A stretch of DNA of 64,000 bases from Alistipes sp. (GTDB taxonomy: Bacteria > Bacteroidota > Bacteroidia > Bacteroidales > Rikenellaceae). Each line of letters opens with the position of its first letter. Position 1 is the first letter of the stretch. Positions 33,514 through 44,100 of the stretch are shown here, piece after piece. The stretch is from the NCBI GenBank assembly GCA_020026415.1, contig JAHHQL010000010.1, positions 17,039 to 81,038 on the forward strand, given 5' to 3'. A program made the translations under genes and the position numbers. The notes beneath the pieces were generated by a model, which saw only the letters and a program-made list of their open reading frames with translations, was not told the origin of the DNA and did no database searches.

Positions 33514-33960
33514 CTATTTTTCGGTGTCGGGTTTGGGATCGACTACCGTATAAGTTACCATATTCGACGTATTACGCATGCCGTGGGTTGAACTTGCAAC
33601 GATCCGGAATCTTACGGTCGTGCCGGCCTTCTGCTTCGGGATGATCTTGTCACCCTTATAGGTCACAGCCTTGTCGTTTTCGCCCTTAAACTGGATTAGG
33701 CGGGTCGGGATTTTCTCCGTATCGTCGTTCAGTTCATACCACAACTGCGCACCGCTCAAGCCATACATACAGACAATATCGACCTTGACGCTCACGGCAT
33801 CGTTCGAAGTAATCTCACCTTTGGGTGTCATCTCGATCGTACCGAACATCGGAGCGTTCTTGTCGTCAAATTCGGGTACATATTCGTTCTTATGGCTGAT
33901 ACACGAAGACAGAGCCGCCATGCAGCACACAAGCAGTGCAAAAACCTTAATCTTTTTCAT
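33514..33960 (-). CDS. Small lipoprotein of unknown function
   Basis: The product is 148 aa from the ATG at 33960 (MKKIKVFALLVC...LSSC, Cys20); upstream starts at 33969 or 33981 are possible but give a worse signal. The mature part is a predicted beta-sandwich (FGTIEMTPKGEITSNDAVSVKVDIVCMYG, VRFRIVASSTHGMRNTSNMVTYTVVDPKPD), like an extracellular Ig-like domain. It begins 14 bases after the mscS stop and is probably co-transcribed with it. Confidence 0.8.
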   Translation of the reverse strand: MKKIKVFALLVCCMAALSSCISHKNEYVPEFDDKNAPMFGTIEMTPKGEITSNDAVSVKVDIVCMYGLSGAQLWYELNDDTEKIPTRLIQFKGENDKAVTYKGDKIIPKQKAGTTVRFRIVASSTHGMRNTSNMVTYTVVDPKPDTEK

Positions 33961-33973
33961 AAATTCCATATTT

Positions 33974-34897
33974 TTAGTCAATTTTACTTACATGAACATC
34001 CATCTGCGGGAACGGGAACGAAACACCCACCTTCGGAAGTTCGTTATAGAAGATCTCGTTATACTCAAAAAATACATTCCAGTAGTCGGCGTTGTTCGTC
34101 CAAGCACGCACGGTGAGGTTCACCGAACTGTCGGCCAGAGCCGAAACCCATACGACGGGAGCAGGATTCTTGAAGACACGCTTGTCGGCAGAGAGCAACT
34201 CAAGGATACGTTTGCGGGCATCCTCGACCTTATCTCCGTAGGAGATGCCGACCGACCAATCCACACGGCGATGTTCTGCCGTCGAATAATTGTCGATAAT
34301 CGCCGTGGCGATCGAGTTGTTCGGGATGTAGATCGTCTGATTGTCGGGCGTACAGATTACCGTCGAGAAAAGTTTGATGTCCTTCACCACACCGGCCTGT
34401 CCCTGTGCCGAGATGTAATCTCCAATGCGGTAAGGCTTCATCAGAAGAATCATCACGCCACCGGCGAAGTTCTGTGCCGTACCGCTCAATGCCATACCGA
34501 TGGCCAGAGTTGCAGCCGAGAACATGGCGATCAGCGAAGTGACATTCACACCCAAAGTTTGTACGACAATCAGCAGCAAGATCAACGTGAAAAGAACACG
34601 CACGGCATTCAACGTGAATTTCTGCAACGACTCGTCAATCTGACGGTGTTTCATGATGACGCTGAACACATGCACGATGCGGTGTAAAATCCAACGGCCG
34701 ATGAAGTAGATGACCAGAGCCACAAAGATCTTCACCGAAATCCAGATCATCTCGTTGGCGAAATCTCCGAGGAGTTCCGAGATGTCGATATTCACCAATT
34801 TATTAAAAGCCTCGGTCATCTTGGCCTTCTGCACGCTGTCGGGTTCTATAAGTTTCGCAGGTGCGTCATTCTGCAAAAAGAAAGTCAGTAAATTCAT
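33974..34897 (-). CDS. Mechanosensitive ion channel, MscS family
   Basis: The product has 307 aa. Two N-terminal helices and the pore-lining TM3 (ATLAIGMALSGTAQNFAGGVMILLMKPYRIGDYI) are visible, with the Gly/Ala packing pattern that lines the MscS pore. The beta domain (VVKDIKLFSTVICTPDNQTIYIPNN) and the C-terminal alpha-beta domain follow. It opens under membrane tension to release solutes. Divergent from serB, with both promoters in an 88-base gap. Confidence 0.93.
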   Translation of the reverse strand: MNLLTFFLQNDAPAKLIEPDSVQKAKMTEAFNKLVNIDISELLGDFANEMIWISVKIFVALVIYFIGRWILHRIVHVFSVIMKHRQIDESLQKFTLNAVRVLFTLILLLIVVQTLGVNVTSLIAMFSAATLAIGMALSGTAQNFAGGVMILLMKPYRIGDYISAQGQAGVVKDIKLFSTVICTPDNQTIYIPNNSIATAIIDNYSTAEHRRVDWSVGISYGDKVEDARKRILELLSADKRVFKNPAPVVWVSALADSSVNLTVRAWTNNADYWNVFFEYNEIFYNELPKVGVSFPFPQMDVHVSKID

Positions 34898-34919
34898 AAC
34901 AATTCTAATATTTGTGGGA

Positions 34920-34927
34920 CAAAAATA
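34920..34927 (-). promoter_or_regulatory. -7 element TAttTTTG of mscS
   Basis: Consensus on the minus strand, 22 bases before the mscS ATG. Confidence 0.55.
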
Positions 34928-34948
34928 ACGAAAAAAACGAGATTTTAT

Positions 34949-34956
34949 TAACTTTG
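34949..34956 (+). promoter_or_regulatory. -7 element TAacTTTG of serB
   Basis: Exact consensus, 29 bases before the ATG at 34986. Confidence 0.65.
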
Positions 34957-34985
34957 TCGGAAATTACATTCATAAATATTCGATT

Positions 34986-36206
34986 ATGCAAGAGGATTTG
35001 GAGATTATTCAAGTAAACATATCCGGTGAAGACAAACCCGGTTTAACCACATCGCTGACCGAAATTCTGGCTCGTTACGAGGCTCAGATTCTGGACATCG
35101 GACAGGCAAACATTCACCAGTCGCTGACCCTCGGCATTCTCTTTGTCACCAACTCCCAAAATTCGGGCAACATCATGAAAGAGTTGCTGTTCAAGGCTTC
35201 GGAACTGGGTGTAATGGTCCGCTTTACTCCGATCTCCGAGGAGCGATACAAGACTTGGGTCGGCCGTCAGGGCAAGAACCGCTACATCGTCACCCTGTTG
35301 GGGCGTACGGTCAAGGCGTGCCACATTTCGGACGTGACACGCGTGGTGGCCGAGCACGGGCTCAACATCGACGCCATCAAACGTCTGACGGGTCGTATGC
35401 CCCTCCACGAAGAGGATCGTGCCGCCAAGGCGTGTGTCGAACTTTCGGTGCGCGGATCGCTTTCCGACGAGGAGCGCAGCACAATGCAGGAGCAATTCAT
35501 GAAGATTTCGGAAATGGGTGTCGATGTTTCGTTCCAACGCGACGACATCTACCGCCGCAGCCGTCGTCTGATCTGCTTCGATATGGATTCGACACTCATC
35601 GAGACGGAGGTCATCGACGAATTGGCCGAGCGTGCCGGCGTGGGCGATCAGGTTCGCGAGATCACGGCTTCGGCCATGCGCGGCGAAATCGACTTCAAGG
35701 AAAGTTTCGCACGTCGTGTCGCTTTGCTGAAAGGTCTGGATGTTTCCGTCATGGAGGACATCGCCCAGCACCTGCCCATCACCGAGGGTGTCGAGCGTAT
35801 GATGACCATTCTCAAACGTGTGGGGTACAAAACGGCGATTCTTTCGGGCGGATTCACCTATTTCGGCAACTATCTGAAACAAAAATACGGATTCGATTAC
35901 GTCTATGCCAACGAGTTGGAGGTCGAGGACGGTCACCTGACAGGACGCTATGCAGGCGAAGTGGTGGACGGTCGTCGCAAGGCCGAACTCCTGCGCCTGC
36001 TGTGCCAGTTCGAGAACATCAACCTTGCACAGAGCGTTGCCGTCGGTGACGGGGCAAACGACCTTCCGATGCTGAATCTTGCCGGTCTGGGTATCGCCTT
36101 CCACGCCAAACCCAAAGTGAAGGCCACGGCCCGTCAGTCGATTTCAACCATCGGTTTAGACGGTATCCTCTATTTCCTTGGTTTAAAGGATTCAAGGATT
36201 GAATAA
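34986..36206 (+). CDS. serB: Phosphoserine phosphatase with N-terminal ACT domains
   Basis: The product has 406 aa. It makes L-serine from phosphoserine in the last step of serine synthesis. The N-terminal ~180 residues contain two ACT-like segments (IIQVNISGEDKPGLTTSLTEIL and YIVTLLGRTVKACHISDVTRVV), as in the long SerB form. The HAD phosphatase domain shows FDMDSTLIETEVIDELA (nucleophile Asp199, Asp201), ILSGGFTYFG and VGDGANDLPML. The 3' end overlaps a DUF5689 gene. Confidence 0.95.
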   Translation: MQEDLEIIQVNISGEDKPGLTTSLTEILARYEAQILDIGQANIHQSLTLGILFVTNSQNSGNIMKELLFKASELGVMVRFTPISEERYKTWVGRQGKNRYIVTLLGRTVKACHISDVTRVVAEHGLNIDAIKRLTGRMPLHEEDRAAKACVELSVRGSLSDEERSTMQEQFMKISEMGVDVSFQRDDIYRRSRRLICFDMDSTLIETEVIDELAERAGVGDQVREITASAMRGEIDFKESFARRVALLKGLDVSVMEDIAQHLPITEGVERMMTILKRVGYKTAILSGGFTYFGNYLKQKYGFDYVYANELEVEDGHLTGRYAGEVVDGRRKAELLRLLCQFENINLAQSVAVGDGANDLPMLNLAGLGIAFHAKPKVKATARQSISTIGLDGILYFLGLKDSRIE

Positions 36207-36948
36207 AATTTGCGTTATATTCACTACGTTTCTCGTTGCACTGCTGACGAGTTGTTACGATTCCCGTTTTGAGAATCCGACCGATCGACCCGATCCGCAG
36301 ACAACTTTCACGATCGCCCGTCTGCATGAACGGTTTGACGGAGTGCCGACCGTGGTGAAAGACGATATTTCAGTGTGCGGTGTAGTCACCTCTTCGGACA
36401 AGGAGCGGAACTTCTACCGCACACTGCTTATTGAAGATGAGGGATTTGCCGTGGAGGTTATGGCGGGTACAGATCACCTGCACAACGACTACCCCACGGG
36501 TTGCCGGGTTTTGCTCCACCTGCGCGATCTTGCCATCGGACGGCAACGTGGCGTCCTGCAAGTCGGCGCACGCCCTTTGGCGGGAAGTCACCGCCCGACG
36601 GATTACTTCCCGTCGCAGGTCGTCCTGCATCAGCACCTTATTCGTCTGGACACTCCGCCCGTACATCCCGAACCCTTCGCGTGCCGCATCGCGGATCTCA
36701 ACCCGTCGCTGTGCGGAAGATTGGTACGCATTGATCGTCTGCGCCTTACAGACAGCACAGCCACTTGGACAGGAACACATTGTTTTCGTGATTCGCAAGA
36801 TCTTGAAATAGAGACTTATGTCCGTCCTTACGCCCGCTTTGCCGACTCCCCGATCCCGACCGGAATCTGTTCCCTCACGGGAATCCTCCAACTCGACAAA
36901 GGAACTTACACGTTGAAACTACGCTCCGAAGATGACTGCCGCTTTTAG
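36199..36948 (+). CDS. DUF5689-type lipoprotein, first of a tandem pair
   Basis: The product is 249 aa from a TTG at 36199; no in-frame ATG precedes residue ~90, and an AAGGATTCAAGGA stretch serves as the ribosome-binding site. It overlaps serB by eight bases. A lipoprotein signal ends at Cys19 (LLTSCYDS). The mature part is a predicted OB-like beta-barrel (DDISVCGVVTSSDKERNFYRTLLIED), the pattern of DUF5689 surface proteins of Bacteroidota, with two modules. Function unknown, perhaps nucleic-acid or glycan binding outside the cell. Confidence 0.78.
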   Translation: MNKICVIFTTFLVALLTSCYDSRFENPTDRPDPQTTFTIARLHERFDGVPTVVKDDISVCGVVTSSDKERNFYRTLLIEDEGFAVEVMAGTDHLHNDYPTGCRVLLHLRDLAIGRQRGVLQVGARPLAGSHRPTDYFPSQVVLHQHLIRLDTPPVHPEPFACRIADLNPSLCGRLVRIDRLRLTDSTATWTGTHCFRDSQDLEIETYVRPYARFADSPIPTGICSLTGILQLDKGTYTLKLRSEDDCRF

Positions 36949-37681
36949 ATTGCTCGCCCTTTTCGGGATGCTCGCGTTATCGTCCTGCGACAAAACGACC
37001 CCGTATCTTCCGACACAAACCCGAACGGTATCTGTCGCCTACCTCAAATCACTTTGTCACGGGGAATACTACCCCATCCGCGAAGAACTCGCAATAGAGG
37101 GGCGCGTCATCAGCAGTAATCTTTTCGAAGAATCCCGATCGACCCTCATTTTGGAAGACGCAAGCGGCGGCATTTCTGTTATGACGATGCTCCACGACAT
37201 TCCTGCGGAATACCCGTTCGGCACACGCATGCGCCTTTGTTGCAACGGGTTGATGCTCCGCAACTTCGGTGGCAAGATCCGCCTTACCGCCACGCCTCGT
37301 TCTTCGGATGACGACCGCATCACGGCCTCGGATCTGAAATGCCGTTCAAGCCTCACGCCCGACAATCAGAAACCCTCGCCACGGGAATTGTCCTTTACCG
37401 AACTCTCTCCCCGCGACATTGACACCTATGTGAAATTCCGGCAATGCCGTTTTACGGATCGGGGACGCTGGTGCGACTATGATGCAGAACATGGATGTTT
37501 TCTTACGACCGAACGCCAAATATACGATTGCGCGGGTAACATATTTCGTATCCGCATATCGGGAAATACGGTCTATGCAGATTCGCCCCTGCCACAGGGA
37601 ACTTGCTCTTTGTGGGGTGTAATCGACTATTTCAATGGAAATTACACTCTTCGCCTGACGGATTTTGGTGCCGACGACTAA
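36932..37681 (+). CDS. DUF5689-type lipoprotein, second of a tandem pair
   Basis: The product has 249 aa, the same length as the preceding gene, with which it overlaps by 17 bases. A lipoprotein signal ends at Cys19 (LALSSCDKT). The pattern EELAIEGRVISSNLFEESRSTLILEDASGGISVM mirrors DISVCGVVTSSDKERNFYRTLLIEDEGFAVEVM of the first copy, so the two are ancient duplicates. The last four bases overlap the stop of convergent rfbB. Confidence 0.8.
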   Translation: MTAAFRLLALFGMLALSSCDKTTPYLPTQTRTVSVAYLKSLCHGEYYPIREELAIEGRVISSNLFEESRSTLILEDASGGISVMTMLHDIPAEYPFGTRMRLCCNGLMLRNFGGKIRLTATPRSSDDDRITASDLKCRSSLTPDNQKPSPRELSFTELSPRDIDTYVKFRQCRFTDRGRWCDYDAEHGCFLTTERQIYDCAGNIFRIRISGNTVYADSPLPQGTCSLWGVIDYFNGNYTLRLTDFGADD

Positions 37682-38826
37682 CGATTGCCGTACATCTCTT
37701 CGTAATACTTCTCGTAAGCACCCGAAGTGATCTGATCCATCCAATCCTGATGTTCCAGATACCAACATACGGTTTTTTCGATTCCGTCCTCAAATTGCAA
37801 AGAGGGTTCCCAACCCAATTCGCGTTGCAGTTTCGTGGAGTCGATGGCATAACGCGCATCATGCCCCGCACGATCCTTCACGAAAGTGATCAGATCCATA
37901 TCTTCATCGGGATTCCGCCCCAAAAGGCGATCGACGGTCGAAATCAACAGGCGCACGATGTCGATGTTTTTCCACTCGTTGAAGCCGCCGATGTTGTATG
38001 TATCACCCGTGCGTCCCTTGTGAAAGACCAGATCAATGGCGCGCGCGTGATCCTCGACATAAAGCCAGTCGCGCACGTTCTCGCCACGCCCATACACGGG
38101 AAGCGGCTTTCGATGCTGTATATTATTGATAAACAAAGGGATAAGTTTTTCAGGAAACTGATAAGGTCCGTAATTGTTCGAGCAATTGGTCACCACAACC
38201 GGCAATCCGTATGTATCGTGAAACGAGCGCACGAAATGATCGGCCGAAGCCTTCGCCGCGCTGTACGGGCTGTGGGGCGTGTAGTTGTCGCCCTCACGGA
38301 AAAACCGCTCGCCATAGGCCTGATGATGCTCCGATGATGCATTGGTCGTGAAGGGCGAGGCAATACCCTCCGAATGCGAGATTTCGAGCGATCCGTACAC
38401 TTCGTCGGTCGAGATCTGATGGAACCGCTTGCCCTCATATCCTTCGGGTAGCGACTCCCAATAATTTCGCGCCGCCTGCAACAGCGACAACGTACCCATC
38501 ACGTTGGTTCGGGCAAAAGTGAACGGATCACGAATCGACCGGTCCACATGGCTCTCGGCCGCGAGATGGATCACGCCGTCAATCGCGTAGCGGTTCATCA
38601 GTTCCGACACGCGCTCAAAATCGCAAATATCGCCCTTGACGAATACATAGTTGGGCATCTGTTCGACATCCTTCAAATTCATCAGATTCCCCGCATAGGT
38701 CAGTTTATCGAGATTTACAACCCGATAATCGGGGTAACGGGTGACAAGCAACCGCACCACGTGCGATCCGATAAAACCCGCCCCGCCCGTCACGAGGATA
38801 TTGCGTTTAAAATCCATACTCTTCAT
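37678..38826 (-). CDS. rfbB: dTDP-glucose 4,6-dehydratase
   Basis: The product is 382 aa from the ATG at 38826 (MKSMDFKRNILVTGGAGFIGSHVV); an upstream ATG at 38841 is possible. It converts dTDP-glucose to dTDP-4-keto-6-deoxyglucose, a precursor of dTDP-rhamnose and other surface sugars. The NAD-binding GGAGFIG, the STDEVYG motif and the YSAAK catalytic pair are intact. The start overlaps the end of rfbA by 20 bases. rfbC and rfbD, needed to finish rhamnose, are not in the window. Confidence 0.96.
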   Translation of the reverse strand: MKSMDFKRNILVTGGAGFIGSHVVRLLVTRYPDYRVVNLDKLTYAGNLMNLKDVEQMPNYVFVKGDICDFERVSELMNRYAIDGVIHLAAESHVDRSIRDPFTFARTNVMGTLSLLQAARNYWESLPEGYEGKRFHQISTDEVYGSLEISHSEGIASPFTTNASSEHHQAYGERFFREGDNYTPHSPYSAAKASADHFVRSFHDTYGLPVVVTNCSNNYGPYQFPEKLIPLFINNIQHRKPLPVYGRGENVRDWLYVEDHARAIDLVFHKGRTGDTYNIGGFNEWKNIDIVRLLISTVDRLLGRNPDEDMDLITFVKDRAGHDARYAIDSTKLQRELGWEPSLQFEDGIEKTVCWYLEHQDWMDQITSGAYEKYYEEMYGNR

Positions 38827-39706
38827 GTTTAAATTCATCAACCACCTTCAGCAGATATTGTCCGTATTGGTTGTGACACATCGGTCGGGCGAGTTCACGC
38901 ACCTTTTCCGCCGTGATCCACCCTTTCGTATAGGCAATACCTTCCAAACAGGCGATTTTCAAACCCTGACGCTTCTCAATGACCTCGATAAAGATCGAAG
39001 CCTCGGCCAGCGAATCGTGCGTACCCGTATCGAGCCATGCAAAACCGCGACCCAAGGTCTGCACCTTGAGGCTCTGCGTTTTGAGAAATTCCTGATTGAC
39101 GGTCGTGATTTCGAGTTCGCCACGATCCGAAGGTTTGATGCGTTTGGCAATCTCCACCACACGATTCGGATAGAAATAGAGTCCCGTCACGGCGTAATTT
39201 GATTTGGGCGCACGGGGTTTCTCTTCGATCGACAGACAATTGCCCTCTCGGTCAAATTCCGCCACGCCGTATCGTTCCGGATCATTGACCCAATAACCGA
39301 AAACGGTCGCTTTTCCCTCCTCTTCCACATCGCGGACAGCCTGTTGGAGAATACCTGAAAACCCCGATCCGTGGAAGATGTTATCACCCAAAATCAAACA
39401 CACCGAATCTCTTCCGACAAACTTTTCTCCGATCAGAAACGCCTGCGCCAAACCGTCGGGCGAGGGTTGCTCGGCATATTCGAATCGTACGCCGAAATCC
39501 GATCCGTCGCCCAGCAGGCGTCGGAATGCAGGAAGATCCTGCGGAGTGGAAATGATCAGAATTTCACGAATCCCGGCCAGCATCAACACCGAAATGGGAT
39601 AATACACCATCGGTTTGTCATAAATCGGCAGGAGTTGCTTGCTCACGCCTTTTGTGATGGGATAGAGCCGTGTACCCGATCCGCCGGCCAGTACGATACC
39701 TTTCAT
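38807..39706 (-). CDS. rfbA: Glucose-1-phosphate thymidylyltransferase
   Basis: The product is 299 aa from the ATG at 39706 (MKGIVLAGGSGTRLYP). It forms dTDP-glucose from glucose-1-phosphate and dTTP. The signature GGSGTRLYPITKGVSKQLLPIYDKPM, the LGDNIFHG metal site and the EKP motif are all visible. It precedes and overlaps rfbB, so substrate flows directly between the two enzymes. Confidence 0.96.
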   Translation of the reverse strand: MKGIVLAGGSGTRLYPITKGVSKQLLPIYDKPMVYYPISVLMLAGIREILIISTPQDLPAFRRLLGDGSDFGVRFEYAEQPSPDGLAQAFLIGEKFVGRDSVCLILGDNIFHGSGFSGILQQAVRDVEEEGKATVFGYWVNDPERYGVAEFDREGNCLSIEEKPRAPKSNYAVTGLYFYPNRVVEIAKRIKPSDRGELEITTVNQEFLKTQSLKVQTLGRGFAWLDTGTHDSLAEASIFIEVIEKRQGLKIACLEGIAYTKGWITAEKVRELARPMCHNQYGQYLLKVVDEFKHEEYGF

Positions 39707-39762
39707 AATCTGATCAATTTGTTCGACAGACAAATTTCGGAAAAAATTTCGGGATAACAAAA

Positions 39763-39795
39763 AAAAGGAGAGCACGAAGCCCTCCTTTTATCTGT
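39763..39795 (-). terminator. Terminator of efflux operon 2
   Basis: On the minus strand AAAAGGAG and CTCCTTTT pair around an 11-base loop and are followed by eight T. It lies 21 bases after the TolC-like stop. Confidence 0.82.
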
Positions 39796-39809
39796 CCCGC
39801 ACCGGGGAT

Positions 39810-41183
39810 TTACTCCTCGCGTTCCAAATCGCGCCCTCCGCCCAAAGCATGGTAGAGGTTCACAACACCCTGAATCTCTTCGAAGCGGTCACCCACCTGC
39901 GACAACTGCGCCGACAGCAAAGCCTGCTGTGCAGTCAGCACCTCAAGGTAGGTTGCACTGCTGTAACGCATCAGTTTGTCGGTCTTCTCGACGGCACGTG
40001 CCAAAGCCTCGACCTGCGCATTACGCACGACATTCTTCTTGCGTGCATTCTGGGTCTGTGTAAGTGCGTTGTTTACCTCGGCTCCCGCATTCAGAAGTGT
40101 CTGCTCGAAACTCAACATCGCCTCCTGCTGTTGTGCCTTGGCGATCTTCACACGCGCACGCCCTGCACCCGCATTGAAAATGGGTTGCAACAACGAAGCG
40201 GCCGCCGACAACAACATCTTACCCGGATTGACGATACCGCGACCCGAATTATTCGTCCAACCGATCGTGCCGTTCAGCGTCAGTTTGGGATAGAGTGCAG
40301 AACGGGCCTCTGCCGTGGCGTAATACGACTGCATGAGCGACTGCTCGGCCATACGCACATCAGGACGGTTTGAAAGCATCTGCACGGGAACACCCACCAG
40401 CAACTCTTCGGGCAGCATAACCTCGTCCAACCGACCGCGCTCGATCTTCTGCACGGGACGTCCGAGGAGCGTCGCCAGCGAATTTTCGGTCGTGGTGATT
40501 TGCAGGCTCAGGGTCTGCAACGAAGCCTCTACGGCCAGACGATTGCCCTCATACTGGGCAACGGCCGCCTCATTGGCCATACCGCCACGTTTCAAAGCGC
40601 GCATCGTGCGCACACCCTCGTTCCATTTCTCGGCCGTCTCGACGCTGATCTCATACTGACGATCGAGCATCAGCAACGTATAATAGAGGTTGGCAATGCC
40701 GGCGACCAACTGCGTACGCACGGCCTGCACATATTCCCGGCTGGTGGCATACACGGCCTTGGCCTTGCGCTTGGCATTGGTGATGCCGTTGAAAATATCA
40801 ACCTCCCAACTTGCCGTCAAGGGGATATTATAGGTCTTGACCGTATTGGCATTGTCGAAACTGCTCAACGCTCCCTGCGGTGCCACGTTGAACGACGGCA
40901 GATAACTCAGACGTGCCGACTTCAAGGTTGCCTCGGCCTCCTCGACTCTCAAGTGAGCCTTCTGCATATCGGTGTTATGCTCCAGACCTTCGCGGATCAA
41001 AGCCTTGAGTTGCTCGTCACGGAAGAAATCCTCCCATGCGACATTACCCATCGAGGTGGTGTCCGCCTGCTCCATACCCGCGCCATAGAGATCTTTGGTT
41101 TCGATATCGGGACGCTGATATGATTTATAGACTCCGCAACCCGTCATGAGGGTTGCCATAATGATGACTGCTATCTTTTTCAT
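39810..41183 (-). CDS. TolC-family outer-membrane efflux lipoprotein, operon 2 (NodT/OprM-like)
   Basis: The product has 457 aa. A lipoprotein signal ends at Cys16 (LMTGCGVYK). The NodT pattern is visible (VAWEDFFRDEQLKALIREGLEHN; RPDVRMAEQSLMQSYYATAEARSALYPKL; TYLEVLTAQQALLSAQL). It is the lipid-anchored outer-membrane channel for the pump at 41188. Four bases separate it from the RND gene. It is more distantly related to the operon 1 channel, which lacks a lipobox. Confidence 0.92.
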   Translation of the reverse strand: MKKIAVIIMATLMTGCGVYKSYQRPDIETKDLYGAGMEQADTTSMGNVAWEDFFRDEQLKALIREGLEHNTDMQKAHLRVEEAEATLKSARLSYLPSFNVAPQGALSSFDNANTVKTYNIPLTASWEVDIFNGITNAKRKAKAVYATSREYVQAVRTQLVAGIANLYYTLLMLDRQYEISVETAEKWNEGVRTMRALKRGGMANEAAVAQYEGNRLAVEASLQTLSLQITTTENSLATLLGRPVQKIERGRLDEVMLPEELLVGVPVQMLSNRPDVRMAEQSLMQSYYATAEARSALYPKLTLNGTIGWTNNSGRGIVNPGKMLLSAAASLLQPIFNAGAGRARVKIAKAQQQEAMLSFEQTLLNAGAEVNNALTQTQNARKKNVVRNAQVEALARAVEKTDKLMRYSSATYLEVLTAQQALLSAQLSQVGDRFEEIQGVVNLYHALGGGRDLEREE

Positions 41184-41187
41184 TTGC

Positions 41188-44100
41188 TTAGTTCTCCTTC
41201 TCTTCTTTGGTTTCTTCCAATTCGGCTCTTACCGACCACTGAGGATCAAGATCCAATTCCATCGGAGAAACTTTCTCCTGAAGGGTTTGGAATACGATAA
41301 ACAAAGTCGGCACGAGAAATAACAGGGCGAGTGTACCGATAATCATACCACCGACAACGCCCGTACCCAGTGTCGAGTTACCGTTGGCACCCGCACCCTG
41401 CGAAATGACCAGCGGGATCATACCGAACACCATCGTGAGCACGGTCATCAGAATAGGACGCAGACGCACCTTGGCGGCCGACACGGCAGCCTGCGAGAGC
41501 GACATGCCCGCTTTACGACGATCCGTGGCATACTCCGTAAGCAGAATGGCCGTCTTGGCCAAAAGACCGATCAACATAATCAGACCCGTCTGCAAGTAGA
41601 TGTTGTTTTCCAGACCCATGAACTTGGCGAAAAGGAAACTACCCATCAGACCGCAGGGAACCGACAGAATGACGGCAAACGGAACAATGAAACTCTCGTA
41701 CAGCGCACTCAGGATCAGGTAGATCAGCAGGATACAGATACCGAAGATGATCGCCGTGTTGCTCGTCGTCTGACTCTCCTCTCGCGTCAGACCGCCGAAC
41801 TCGTAGCCATAACCCTTCGGAAGCGACGCGGCGGCCACCTCCTCGATGGCCTTGATCACATCACCCGACGAATAGCCTTCGGCTGCCATACCGTTCACCG
41901 AGATCGAGTTATACATATTGAATCGGTTGATGACCTCCGGCCCGTAGGCCTTGGTCAGCGTTACGAACTGACTCACGGGAGCCATGTCGCCGCTCTGTGT
42001 GCGGACAAAGACGTTGTTGAGCGACTCCTTGTCGAGACGATGTTCGGGATCGGCCTGCAACATGACACGATACACTTTCGAGAAACGGTTGATGTTCGAC
42101 ACATACTGACCGCCGTAGTAACCCGACAACGTCGCCAGAATCACGTTGGGCGAAACCCCCATACGTTTGGCCTGTGCCGCATCCAAGTCCACCACATACT
42201 GCGGGAAGTTGATGTTGAAGGTCGAATAAGCACGTCCGATTTCGGGACGTCGGTTCAGCGCGGCAATGAATTGCAGATAGATGTTATAGAAATCCTTCAT
42301 ATCGCCACCTGCACGATCCTGCAAGTACATTTCAAAACCCGATGCGGCACCATAACCCGAAATCATAGGAGGAGCCACGGCAAAGATCTGACCGTTCTTG
42401 ATGTCGGCCGTACGGGCATAGATCTGTCCGATGACGGACTTCACCTCATCCTGAGCATCGGGACGCTCGCTCCAATCCTTCAATTTGACGATACACAGAC
42501 CGTATGACGAACCCTGACCTGCCATCATACCGTAACCGGCGACCTGTTTGTAGTCACGCACCTGAGGAATATCCTTGATGCGGTCGGCGACCTCGTTCAG
42601 CACGTCGTCGGTCTCACGGAGCGACGAACCGGGAGCAGTCGTCACATTGACCATAATCGAACCAAGATCCTCATCAGGCACAAGACCTGTCTTGGTGTTG
42701 TTCATCAGGACATAAAGCAGGACAAACGACAGACCGAGCGTTGCCCACATCAGCCAGCGGTGACGGATGAAGAGCAACACGCCGTATTTGTATTTGTTGA
42801 TCATCGTCGAGAAAGCGGCGTTGAATGCCTTACGGAAACGTGCGGCAAAATTATCACGCATCTCGCCATTCTCATCGAGGTACGGTTTCAAAATCAGGGC
42901 GCACAAGGCAGGCGAAAGCGTCAGTGCGTTGATTGCCGAAAAACCTACGGCCACGGCCATCGTGACACCGAACTGCGTATAGAACGTACCCGATGTCCCG
43001 CCCATCATCGCCACGGGGATAAACACGGCCATAAAGACGAGGGTCGATGTGACAATTGCCGAGGTAATACCCGACATGGCATCGATGGTCGCCATGTAGG
43101 ACGATTTGTACCCCACATCGAAACGCGCCTGCACCGCCTCGACCACGATGATCGCATCATCGACCACCGTACCGATTGCAAGCACCAGTGCGAACAACGT
43201 CAGAAGGTTGATCGAGAAGCCGGCCACCGACAGGAAGCCGAACGTACCGATCAGAGCCACCAAAATGGCAACGGTCGGGATCAGCGTCGAGCGAATATCC
43301 TGCAAGAAGAGGTAAACGATCAAAACCACAAGGATGATTGCCTCGATCAGCGTCTTGAGCACCTCATTGATTGAGGCGTAGAGGAAGTCGTTCACACTCT
43401 GCAAGTGTGCAATCTTGATGCCTTCGGGAAGGTCGGCCTCGACCTCGTCCAACAGCGCGTCAATGTTATTCACAACTTCCGTAGCGTTCGAGCCTGCCGT
43501 CTGGAAGACCATGGCACTCACGGCGGGATAACCATTGGCAGCACCCTTGAATCCGTAGGAGTTCTTACCCAACTCTATTTCGGATACATCCTTCAAGTGC
43601 AGCATCTCGCCGTTGGGCAGCGCCTTGATGACAATCTGCTCGAACTCTTCCGGCTTCGACAGACGGCCACGATATTTCATGGTGTATTGGAAGGCATTAT
43701 CCGAATTTTCACCCAAAATACCGACAGCCGCCTCGATGTTCTGCTCGGAGAGTGCCGTCGTGACATCCGAAGGAATCAGATTATACTGTGCCATCAGATC
43801 GGGCTTGAGCCAGATACGGATCGAATATTCGGGACCCAGCACCATAAACTCGCCCACACCCTGTGTACGCAGAATACGCGGCTGGATGTTGATACGCATG
43901 TAGTTCGACAGGAACGAATCGTCATAAGCCTTGTTCGTACTATACAGCGAAAAGATCTTCAGCATGGAAGACTGACGTTTCTGCGTCGTGACACCGATAC
44001 GGGTGACCTCGGCGGGCAACTGACCCGTCACCGTGGCCACACGGTTCTGCACGTTGATGGCCGCCATATCGGGATCTGTTCCCTGACGGAAGTAAACGGT

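Noticed and set aside
37678..39706. Complete dTDP-rhamnose pathway
   Set aside because: Only rfbA and rfbB are present. rfbC and rfbD are absent from the window, so the end product cannot be named.
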